Under the pieces are notes generated by a model that worked only from the letters and a program-made list of their open reading frames with translations, was not told the origin of the DNA and searched no databases. From positions 1-5,604 of the forward strand of contig JAQXFF010000187.1 of assembly GCA_029250425.1 (NCBI GenBank): a stretch of 5,604 nucleotides of DNA, in the 5' to 3' direction. The number at the start of each line of letters is the position of its first letter. The first letter of the stretch is position 1. The position numbers and the translations under genes were made by a program. The DNA comes from Candidatus Thalassarchaeaceae archaeon (GTDB lineage Archaea; Thermoplasmatota; Poseidoniia; Poseidoniales; Thalassarchaeaceae). Of the stretch, positions 1 to 5,604 are shown piece by piece.

Positions 1-666
1 TTTACCCCAAATGATGGCCGCTGGTAGTATGAATAGAGCAATCGGATATGTAAGTCCAAAAGCGATAATGACGAGTAATAATGCGTGTAGAAGCATTGCC
101 TTGAATGCCGGCTTGAAACGCCTTCCTTCAAGTGCATGCCAACCTTGCCATGAGCCGATAATTGCCATGGACCACGGCACAACACATGCCAATATTGCGC
201 CAAAAACAAGTGATGTAATACCAAAGCCACTGGTTGCAAATCCAATATTGGCATCCCTGGTGGAAATCAATCTGTAAATCAACAATACAACCAACATGGA
301 ACCCAAACCCAATCCGAAAGTCCATCCTGCAGTCGGTTGCCCGTTCAACAGTCTAACACTCTCTCGAGTCAGTAAGAACATGGTTAAGAGGGATAAAAGC
401 AGGGACAGCAATAGAAGGGGGACCAGTGGAAATGCAACGTTTGTCCACATTGGATCAAGCACCAAACTGGAGGCAGCGGCTTGGTAAATGGCACCCACAA
501 AAAAACCATACAACAACAGACGCGTAGCAGCAGGGAGATCGTAAAATCCAACCATCTTGGACATCCCGCCTCTCCACCCAACCCAAACACCGAGTAATCC
601 GATGGATGTTGCAACCTGTAGTTGCCAAAGAGGGATGCCTATCTCTACCACGCCATCGCCTCTCAC
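1..666 (-). CDS. Unrecognised multi-pass membrane protein, N-terminal part (runs off left edge)
   Basis: This minus-strand frame is open from the in-frame TAA at 676-678 to the window edge, with no stop in about 222 codons, so it is a partial gene lacking its C-terminus. The translation is strongly hydrophobic. By eye there are about six membrane segments (numbered from GTG 666): residues ~11-31 (IPLWQLQVATSIGLLGVWVGW), ~45-67, ~74-98, a stretch after the NGQPTAGW loop, one containing FGAILACVVPWSMAII, and a last one reaching the edge. Short charged loops (RESVRLLNG, YRLISTRD, EGRRFKPAFK) separate them. The start is uncertain. In-frame GTG codons lie at 672, 666 and 651, and the first ATG (564) would cut off the first membrane segment. 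The gene is divergent from srp54, about 75 bp away. I do not recognise the family. No catalytic or transport signature is evident, so no function is assigned beyond integral membrane protein. Confidence 0.8.
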   Translation of the reverse strand, partial: MRGDGVVEIGIPLWQLQVATSIGLLGVWVGWRGGMSKMVGFYDLPAATRLLLYGFFVGAIYQAAASSLVLDPMWTNVAFPLVPLLLLSLLLSLLTMFLLTRESVRLLNGQPTAGWTFGLGLGSMLVVLLIYRLISTRDANIGFATSGFGITSLVFGAILACVVPWSMAIIGSWQGWHALEGRRFKPAFKAMLLHALLLVIIAFGLTYPIALFILPAAIIWGK

Positions 667-686
667 GGCCACTTCTTAGGGTTGTC

Positions 687-701
687 CGGCCCCTTGGGCC
701 G
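687..701. other. GC-rich hairpin in the divergent intergenic region
   Basis: CGGCCC (687-692) and GGGCCG (696-701) are perfect reverse complements around a CTT loop, giving a 6-bp all-GC stem. An alternative pairing exists between ACGGCC (665-670) and GGCCGT (697-702). It is not followed by a T-run, so it does not look like an intrinsic terminator. It sits near the centre of the larger inverted repeat and could be its apical hairpin. No convincing archaeal TATA box or BRE is visible in 667-741 on either strand, so the promoters of the two divergent genes could not be placed. Confidence 0.45.
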
Positions 702-724
702 TTCCGTGGGGTTCTTACGAGAAA

Positions 725-734
725 GGTGAGAGGG
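725..734 (+). promoter_or_regulatory. Probable Shine-Dalgarno region of srp54
   Basis: The purine-rich stretch GGTGAGAGGG ends 7 nt before the ATG at 742. Its GGTGA and GAGGG cores resemble complements of the archaeal 16S 3' end (CACCUCC). It supports 742 as the start. The stretch falls almost entirely inside the right arm of the 651-747 inverted repeat and would be masked if that stem formed. Confidence 0.5.
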
Positions 735-741
735 CGGGACG

Positions 742-2100
742 ATGGCGCTAGAGGGTTTGAAGGCAGGCATCTTTGGGGCGTTGAGTCACCTCAAGGGCAA
801 GCGCAAACTCGATGAAGCGGAAATGAAGGAGTTGTCCAAAAGTATCAGACGTGCACTTCTTGAAGCAGACTTCAATGTCCGGCAGTCGAAGGAAATTACA
901 GCACGCCTTGAAGAAAGGATGGTTGAAGAAGAGCCACGACCAGGTGTGACTCTACAAACACATGCAATGAATATCATCTATACCGAATTGGTGCGTTTAC
1001 TTGGTCCACCTAAGGAAATCCGACCTCACAATCAAACCATACTGATGGTGGGTCTTTATGGTCAAGGTAAAACAACAACGACTGCGAAGTTGGCTGAATG
1101 GTGGAGGAAACGTCACGGGATTAAGGTCGCAGTGATTGAGGCTGACGTTCAACGCCCTGGTGCATATGCTCAATTACAGCAATTATTGGCTGATTCGCCT
1201 GTTGAAGTTTATGGGGAACCGGAAAACTCCAATGCCGAAGAAATCGTACGTAATGGATTGGCCAAAGTTGGAAATGCTGATGTTGTCATCGTCGATACTG
1301 CTGGTCGCGACAGGCTAGATGATGAATTGCAAGCGGAATTGGAACGGATCCATAAAGTCGCCAATGCAACCGAGCGTTTCCTTGTAATTGATGCACAAGT
1401 TGGCCAAGCGGCAGGACCTGTTGCTGCTGGATTTCATGAACTGGTGGGCGTCTCTGGCGTCATTGTTTCAAAACTCGATGGTACAGCGCGTGGTGGTGGT
1501 GCATTATCCGCAGTTGCGACAACTGGTGCACCAATCGTTTTCATTGGCGAGGGTGAGAAAGTTACAGACTTGGAAAAATTCGAGTCGGACCGATTCATTT
1601 CCAGACTATTGGGCATGGGCGATATCAGAGGACTCATTGATATCGCTCCTGGTGCGCTAGACCAAGAAGAGGCAATGCGACTTACCGAACGGATGATGTC
1701 AGGAAGATTCACGCTCAACGATATGTACAAGCAGATGGAAATGATGGCGAAAATTGGAACCATCGACAAAATTGTTTCACATCTCCCTTCATCATTTTTC
1801 GGTGGGCTCGGAGCCATGGATCGGAAGCAGAAGGAAGAAATGCAAGGGAACCTAGAGCGCTACCGTGTCATCATGGATTCAATGACTGAGGATGAAAAGA
1901 ATGAACCTCAGATATTGAAGGCTGATCGGATTCGTAGGATTGCCCGAGGATCTGGAGTCAAAGAAAAAAATGTACGTGAGCTACTGGCACAATGGAATCG
2001 CTCACGTAAAATGATGAAAGGCATCAAGGGCAATCGCAAATTACGCCGTCAAATGAAGGGCATGATGGGCGACATGGATGACATGGACCTGCCGATGTGA
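742..2100 (+). CDS. srp54: Signal recognition particle protein SRP54 (archaeal type), GTPase
   Basis: This is the GTPase subunit of the signal recognition particle. With 7S RNA it binds hydrophobic signal sequences on ribosomes and delivers them to the FtsY receptor at the membrane. Its 452 aa are a normal family length. The N domain is residues ~1-90, with ALLEADFNV at 38-46. The G domain is ~97-300: P-loop GLYGQGKTTTT (104-114), DVQRPGA (135-141), DTAGR (185-189), SKLDGTARGGGAL (243-255), and the closing stretch from GEGEKVTDLEKF to RLLGMGD (269-294). The M domain is ~305-452, with many methionines and the RNA-binding helix RIRRIARGSG (396-405). A basic stretch (KGNRKLRRQMKG) is followed by an acidic tail (GDMDDMDLPM). 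The P-loop and the DxxRPGA motif differ from the usual forms (GLQGSGKTT, D-x-Y/F-RPGA). The ATG at 742 has a purine-rich site upstream and gives the expected N-terminus. trmY follows after 4 nt. Identity is certain from the ordered motifs. Confidence 0.97.
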   Translation: MALEGLKAGIFGALSHLKGKRKLDEAEMKELSKSIRRALLEADFNVRQSKEITARLEERMVEEEPRPGVTLQTHAMNIIYTELVRLLGPPKEIRPHNQTILMVGLYGQGKTTTTAKLAEWWRKRHGIKVAVIEADVQRPGAYAQLQQLLADSPVEVYGEPENSNAEEIVRNGLAKVGNADVVIVDTAGRDRLDDELQAELERIHKVANATERFLVIDAQVGQAAGPVAAGFHELVGVSGVIVSKLDGTARGGGALSAVATTGAPIVFIGEGEKVTDLEKFESDRFISRLLGMGDIRGLIDIAPGALDQEEAMRLTERMMSGRFTLNDMYKQMEMMAKIGTIDKIVSHLPSSFFGGLGAMDRKQKEEMQGNLERYRVIMDSMTEDEKNEPQILKADRIRRIARGSGVKEKNVRELLAQWNRSRKMMKGIKGNRKLRRQMKGMMGDMDDMDLPM

Positions 2101-2104
2101 GAAT

Positions 2105-2695
2105 ATGGAACGCAGATTTGCCATTATAGAGCACCGTGCCCCATCCTCAGGGAAAATTAATCTGAACGATTTACCGGGTTCCTCAGGTCGAATTGATGTA
2201 CTGGCTCGAGCGATCAATACCGCATTATTCCTCTCCCACGGTATACGGGAAGATACTGACGTCACACTGCATTTGATGGGTGGAACTGGCCCCGCCCGTA
2301 GAATATGGCTCCAGGGTTCAAGACTACGTGGAGTGCACCCTGACGAAAGAGCCATTGCTGGACAAATCGCGAAGGCCCTGAAAAATCCAATCCCTGCAAT
2401 CGGTCAATGGGTTGAATTGCATCCTGGATTTTGGCATTCGGGTGGAGCAATAGAACAAACCATTCGTGAATGGGAAAAGGAGGCGTGTCGGATTTTCGTA
2501 CTCGATGCAGAGGGAGTACCATTTAGCAAAGATCCACTCAACCACGAATCTGTCGGGTTCATCCTATCCGATGATCAGCCATTTAGTGATATTGAATTGA
2601 AATCAATGGAATCAATTGAGAAAGTTTCACTTGGTTCAACTTGGCTCCAAGGAAATGCATGTATTTCGATATTGCACCATCTCATCGACAATTAG
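2105..2695 (+). CDS. trmY: tRNA (pseudouridine(54)-N(1))-methyltransferase TrmY
   Basis: This is a SPOUT-fold, S-adenosylmethionine-dependent enzyme that methylates N1 of pseudouridine-54 in the T-loop of archaeal tRNA, giving m1Ψ, the archaeal counterpart of the ribothymidine found there in bacteria. Its 196 aa match the family size (~200). Recognisable conserved stretches are INLNDLPGSSGRIDVLARAI (18-37), ALFLSHGIRED (40-50), PDERAIAGQIAKAL (79-92), GFILSDDQPFSDIE (151-164), and the C-terminal VSLGSTWLQGNACISILHHLID (174-195), which corresponds to the family's LSxxxLxxxxCIxxIHxxLD end and includes Cys186. The start at 2105 is chosen because it aligns with family N-termini. An upstream in-frame ATG at 2078 would overlap srp54 and add an unconserved MTWTCRCEN. 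The gene begins 4 nt after the srp54 stop, so co-transcription and translational coupling are likely. Its TAG overlaps the stop of the convergent surE. Identification is from remembered family motifs. Confidence 0.92.
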   Translation: MERRFAIIEHRAPSSGKINLNDLPGSSGRIDVLARAINTALFLSHGIREDTDVTLHLMGGTGPARRIWLQGSRLRGVHPDERAIAGQIAKALKNPIPAIGQWVELHPGFWHSGGAIEQTIREWEKEACRIFVLDAEGVPFSKDPLNHESVGFILSDDQPFSDIELKSMESIEKVSLGSTWLQGNACISILHHLIDN

Positions 2696-3627
2696 CAAAG
2701 CCAAGATGGGAAACCTTCTGCATCTTGTGAAAGAGCTGAATGTAAAATTGAATCAGGCACGTTCAAGGGATGAGTTTGTGGCCATGTTGCAAGGGGGGAT
2801 ATGACAACACTCCCTGCCATCAAACTAGAGCAATCAGTCCGAGGTAAGGGTTCATCCTCAATCGAAGCAGCTCCAACGATGAAACCACGATTATTTTCAC
2901 TACTCTTAGTCGCACCATGATACCAACGGGCACCGAGTGGAACTGTTTCAACGACTCCAGTCCACTCATGAGGTGTGTTCAAATTGAGAATGATGTCCCC
3001 GCTCCGAAATGCTTCCCTGATTCGTTCGGACATCTCCATATTTTCATCCGCCCAGGGGTGATGTTTGCTGCCCCGGGTACGCATGAGATTAGTGGGCTCA
3101 GCATTGGCAACCAACAGAGCTCGGTCAATCAGACCCAAGATTGCCTCAGTTCCAATTGAAAAATCTTCATGTAAGTAAGTCCCAAGACTCAGAGCGATTC
3201 CGGGAAGCCCGTACAGAGCTGCTTCTCTTGCTGCTGAAACTGTACCAGAATGTATCACATCAATGGAAATATTTGGCCCGAAATTGATACCAGAAACACA
3301 CAATCGTGGTCGAATCATGGGTGCCCATGATTCAAAGCCTTGATCGATGGCGACTATTGTACAATCACAAGGTGTACCATCTAAACTGAAAATTTGAATG
3401 GGTGGCCCGTCAACATCGAGATTCAGTGATTGAATCAAATCATTTCGATCTGTAAATTCCAGTTCTTTTTTGAGAGATAAGCGCATTGCGGATGCGGATT
3501 GTTCCCGTGCTGGTGCAAGTACTGCCAAAGGATGGCCACGCGCATGTAATATCTGGATCAATCGGTGTAGACCGGCAGCATCAATACCATCGTCATTTGT
3601 CAAAAATAACGGTTCTCTCCAAGCCAT
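2692..3627 (-). CDS. surE: 5'/3'-nucleotidase SurE (survival protein family phosphatase)
   Basis: This is a metal-dependent phosphatase that removes phosphate from nucleoside 5'- and 3'-monophosphates, a cytoplasmic salvage or nucleotide-balance role in this family. The SurE signature is clear: LTNDDGIDAAG (9-19) with metal ligands Asp12 and Asp13, LAPAREQSASA (37-47) with Ser44, GTPCDC (84-89), VSGINFGPN (111-119) with Asn115, and HSGTVSAAREAALYGLPGIALSL (126-148). All four expected metal-binding residues are present. At 311 aa it is longer than the usual ~250-270. The extra length lies in a hydrophilic segment around 178-205, an extended loop at about 240-268, and a C-terminal tail after the SPLATWPQT stretch (277-285). 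The ATG at 3627 lies 9 nt after the EamA-transporter stop, with GAGGGG just upstream as a probable ribosome binding site, so the gene is read from the same transcript. Its TAA overlaps the trmY stop. The precise substrate cannot be read from sequence. Confidence 0.94.
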   Translation of the reverse strand: MAWREPLFLTNDDGIDAAGLHRLIQILHARGHPLAVLAPAREQSASAMRLSLKKELEFTDRNDLIQSLNLDVDGPPIQIFSLDGTPCDCTIVAIDQGFESWAPMIRPRLCVSGINFGPNISIDVIHSGTVSAAREAALYGLPGIALSLGTYLHEDFSIGTEAILGLIDRALLVANAEPTNLMRTRGSKHHPWADENMEMSERIREAFRSGDIILNLNTPHEWTGVVETVPLGARWYHGATKSSENNRGFIVGAASIEDEPLPRTDCSSLMAGSVVISPLATWPQTHPLNVPDSILHSALSQDAEGFPSWLC

Positions 3628-3636
3628 CCATACCCC

Positions 3637-4602
3637 TCAAATTTTGGCGGCATCTACTGGTTCTTCAGTTAATCGATGATTGGTCCCTACAATTACCAAG
3701 GTCGTCCCTACAATCATGAAGGGACCCCCAATCCAAGTCCACAGATTGGGTACCGCCTGCACATCCAAAAGCCAACCGAGGAACACCCCTAGTAGAGGTT
3801 CAAGCACGACGCTGACTGAAATGACAAGAGGTGGGAGCCACTTGAGACTCGCATTGATTCCAGTGTGCCCTGCCAAACCAGGACCAAGGGCGAGATAGGC
3901 AACAAGTAGAATCCATGTTGCATCTGTCCAACCAAAAATTGAAACATTTACGATAGCGGTGTCAAAAGTTGCACCTTCAGAAAATACAGCATGTAACGTT
4001 AGTAAAACGGCCGCTATTGCTGTAACTGGGAAGGCATAGAGAAAAAGAGGCATCTGTTGCTTCCCACGCAAAACACGCCCCGCTGCGAAATATCCAACAA
4101 TTGCAATCGCACCCAAAAATGCAGCCGCATCTCCAATGAGGGTCACAGGGCCTGTGCCTGCATCCTGTACGGTTAAAATAGCGCCAAATACACAAATCAG
4201 GGCCCCCCACGTTTCCCATCTATGAGGCTTGATTCGCAACCCGATCATTGCAGTAACGATGAGCAGGGGGTGGGCGGTAACAAAGAGTAAACTGTGTGCT
4301 AAAGATGTATGATCAAGTGACCAAACCCAACTCCCAAAATGTATCCATAAACAAATGCCAGAACCGAGAATAATCCACATTACTTTTGGATTCCAATCGA
4401 AAGATGTTTTTTGGAGTTGCCAAATGAAAAATGGGAGCAATACAAGTGAGGTCGCTTGAAGTCGCCATGCCGCCCTTAGTAGTGGAGAAACTTCGGACAT
4501 CAACATGAATACTGCCCCTGCACTAGAGACTGCTAAGACTGCGATTCCAAGAATCAACCATGCATGTACCGGGGGGGCCCGGGAGTATTCCAAAATTGAC
4601 AC
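3637..4602 (-). CDS. EamA/DMT-superfamily transporter (drug/metabolite transporter)
   Basis: This is an integral membrane transporter with two EamA repeats, about 10 membrane segments by eye. Members carry amino acids, metabolites, nucleotide sugars or drugs; the substrate here is unknown. Numbering from GTG 4602, repeat one covers residues ~12-150 and includes SLDHTSLAHSLLFVTAHPLLIVTAMI (95-120), the usual pattern of helices 3-4, then WGALICVFGAILTV. Repeat two includes YLALGPGLAGHTGINASLKWLPPLVIS and VVLEPLLGVFLGWLL with the typical Glu-Pro pair, ending in the WIGGPFMIVGTTLVIVG helix. The start is uncertain. GTG 4602 is 1 nt after the stop of the upstream OPT gene and gives 321 aa. GTG 4665 gives 342 aa but overlaps the OPT gene by 62 nt. 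No in-frame ATG lies before the first membrane helix. A run of seven G on the plus strand (4571-4577) falls in the N-terminal codons, where a base-call error could hide a different start. Confidence 0.88.
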   Translation of the reverse strand: MSILEYSRAPPVHAWLILGIAVLAVSSAGAVFMLMSEVSPLLRAAWRLQATSLVLLPFFIWQLQKTSFDWNPKVMWIILGSGICLWIHFGSWVWSLDHTSLAHSLLFVTAHPLLIVTAMIGLRIKPHRWETWGALICVFGAILTVQDAGTGPVTLIGDAAAFLGAIAIVGYFAAGRVLRGKQQMPLFLYAFPVTAIAAVLLTLHAVFSEGATFDTAIVNVSIFGWTDATWILLVAYLALGPGLAGHTGINASLKWLPPLVISVSVVLEPLLGVFLGWLLDVQAVPNLWTWIGGPFMIVGTTLVIVGTNHRLTEEPVDAAKI

Positions 4603-4603
4603 C

Positions 4604-5604
4604 TCACGATTCAACGGTGGTGCTACCAAAGATTCCTGCACGCTTGAAGAGCCAGTAAATACCACCGAAAATCAGGACGTTGATTATTGTGAACCCAACT
4701 AGACGAGCCATCCAATAATAGTCACCAAATAAATCGACTATCGCGGGCAATTCATCAACTACTGCAAGAACTGCACCTTCGACACCGAAGAAGGCCTCTC
4801 CCGTCAATGCACCCGCGGCAATCATGAATGTAGTCAAAAGAATGAGAGCTCGTCGTTTCTCTGCATTAGAACTTCCCTCTTGCTCTCTAATTTTGTCGAT
4901 CACGGGGTCAAGTCGCTTTGCTTGCCACCAATCTCTACCCGCACCACCAATCATCATCGGGAAGGTGTATGGTGTGGGCAAGTACATCCCTAAACCGAAT
5001 GATGTTCCCATGCCAGTCACCCATTCAATAAACGCCCCCAATAGGAAGCCAAGGAATAGCGCAGAGACGTTTCCTTGACCCTCTGCCAGCATGACGGTGA
5101 ATCCGGCAAACGCATTCGCTTGTGGTGCCAACAAATCAATTTGTCCATTGGCAAGTAGATCAGAAAGGAAAATTGCCATACCCGCACCTAGAATTGCCCC
5201 CGGAACGACTCCCATGATATTTCCCTTGGATATGTGATAAGGGCGATTTCCAATGTACAAACTGTTCTTGTAATCAGCAACAACCGTTCCCGACATTGAA
5301 ATGGCACTTCCAAAGACGGTTGTGCCAACTAGTGCAATGAGGATGGCCTCTTCTTTCCCAAGTCCGAAGAAATCACCGTACCCCAAGAATAATCCAAGTA
5401 ACATCAGAAGAACAATGAAAGATGTACCAGATACGGGTTCGATTCCCGTTTCACCCATGACACGTACTGCTATGGCACCAAGTAGGAACGTTGTGAGTAT
5501 GAGAACCAAAGCGAATACCAATGCTGCGGCAATCGGGAATCCACCCATCCAGAAAATAAGAATCATAGCAAAGAAAGATAGAATCATGAAAAGCGGGATA
5601 TGGT
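4604..5604 (-). CDS. OPT-family oligopeptide transporter, C-terminal part (5' end outside window)
   Basis: This is a secondary transporter of the OPT family (COG1297-like), which imports small peptides or, in some branches, metal-chelate complexes. The frame is open to the right edge, giving 332 codons and a stop. Family members are usually ~600-700 aa, so roughly the N-terminal half is missing, and the ATG at 5587 is probably internal. Numbering from that codon, GETGIEPVSGTSF (45-57) matches the family's GxxGxNPVSGMT pattern. VADYKNSLYIGNRP (103-116) is equivalent to the DLKTGxLVGATP stretch. LLAPQANAFAG (152-162) and GLGMYLPTPYTFPMMIGGAGRDWW (198-221) match the late-family GxYLPxxxxxPxxxGG motif. 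A charged loop (RLDPVIDKIREQEGSSNAEKRR) precedes the last membrane helices. It heads the minus-strand run and is followed at once by the EamA transporter. Peptide uptake is the best guess; the substrate is not shown by the sequence. Confidence 0.88.
   Translation of the reverse strand, partial: HIPLFMILSFFAMILIFWMGGFPIAAALVFALVLILTTFLLGAIAVRVMGETGIEPVSGTSFIVLLMLLGLFLGYGDFFGLGKEEAILIALVGTTVFGSAISMSGTVVADYKNSLYIGNRPYHISKGNIMGVVPGAILGAGMAIFLSDLLANGQIDLLAPQANAFAGFTVMLAEGQGNVSALFLGFLLGAFIEWVTGMGTSFGLGMYLPTPYTFPMMIGGAGRDWWQAKRLDPVIDKIREQEGSSNAEKRRALILLTTFMIAAGALTGEAFFGVEGAVLAVVDELPAIVDLFGDYYWMARLVGFTIINVLIFGGIYWLFKRAGIFGSTTVES

Larger units (their letters stand above)
651..747. repeat. Imperfect inverted repeat spanning the divergent intergenic region and the srp54 start
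   Basis: The left arm at 651-666 reads CGCCATCGCCTCTCAC. Its full 16-base reverse complement is present on the right as GTGAGAGG (726-733) plus CGATGGCG (740-747), interrupted only by six extra bases (734-739, GCGGGA). The arms enclose 59 bp, which contain a second, smaller hairpin. In RNA this would be a 16-bp stem with a one-sided 6-nt bulge. The right arm contains the purine-rich stretch before srp54 and its ATG (742-744). The left arm lies in the first codons of the divergent membrane-protein gene. A role as translational control structure or paired operator is inference; only the sequence symmetry is directly seen. Confidence 0.7.

Noticed and set aside
11..614. Several short open frames on both strands within the first 614 bases
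   Set aside because: They lie out of frame with the long minus-strand membrane-protein frame that is open across the whole region. Their translations lack any protein-like pattern.
712..723. Short dyad TTCT-TACG-AGAA before srp54 as a possible operator
   Set aside because: Only 4 bp per arm, expected by chance, and no second copy is seen.
606..815. Plus-strand 69-codon frame across the intergenic region and the srp54 start
   Set aside because: It is Arg-rich, out of frame with srp54 and has no recognisable domain; it arises from the GC-rich sequence.
1434..1817. Minus-strand 127-codon open frame opposite srp54
   Set aside because: It lies wholly within the well-supported srp54 gene and reads as a low-complexity complement of it, rich in Ser and Pro.
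2078..2104. Longer trmY form starting at ATG 2078
   Set aside because: It overlaps srp54 by 23 nt and adds residues not seen at family N-termini. ATG 2105 matches the family start.
2616..2804. Plus-strand 62-codon frame over the trmY end and the surE end
   Set aside because: It is antisense to surE and out of frame with trmY, with no ribosome binding site or domain.
5433..5449. A perfect tRNA T-arm look-alike, ACGGG-TTCGATT-CCCGT, on the plus strand
   Set aside because: No matching acceptor stem, D-arm or anticodon arm lies upstream. The bases encode the conserved ETGIEPVSG stretch of the OPT transporter on the minus strand, so the likeness is a coincidence of that motif.

Overview
The window is a densely packed archaeal chromosome segment of moderate GC content. 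The archaeal assignment rests on two genes. One is an SRP54 protein of archaeal type, with an N-terminal helical bundle, G domain and methionine-rich M domain. The other, 4 nt downstream, is a TrmY-type tRNA pseudouridine-54 N1-methyltransferase, a family that is essentially archaeal. Tight packing, frequent GTG starts and an OPT-type peptide transporter would suit a marine Thermoplasmatota lineage such as Group II (Poseidoniales), but that placement is inference and no 16S or similar marker is present.

Layout. Bases 1 to about 666, minus strand: the N-terminal 222 or so codons of an unrecognised multi-pass membrane protein that runs off the left edge. Bases 667-741: a short GC-rich divergent intergenic region, holding a hairpin and lying inside a long imperfect inverted repeat (651-747) whose right arm covers the ribosome binding site and start codon of srp54. 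Bases 742-2695, plus strand: srp54 then trmY, an apparent two-gene operon. Bases 2692-5604, minus strand: a run read from right to left of an OPT-family transporter (5' end outside the window), an EamA/DMT-family transporter, and a SurE-type 5'/3'-nucleotidase. Adjacent genes in this run are separated by about 1-9 nt. trmY and surE converge and overlap by 4 bp at their stop codons.

How the genes fit together. The plus-strand pair serves co-translational protein targeting and tRNA T-loop modification, both translation-linked housekeeping roles. The minus-strand run combines two transporters of the inner membrane with a nucleotide phosphatase, consistent with uptake or export and salvage of small organic compounds, although no shared pathway is proven. 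No tRNA, rRNA, CRISPR array, insertion sequence or attachment site was found. I see no clearly new defence or mobile system. The most interesting non-coding signal is the 651-747 inverted repeat, which could fold over the srp54 start. The most interesting coding signal is a paired Q/Y exchange in two GTP-binding motifs of SRP54.
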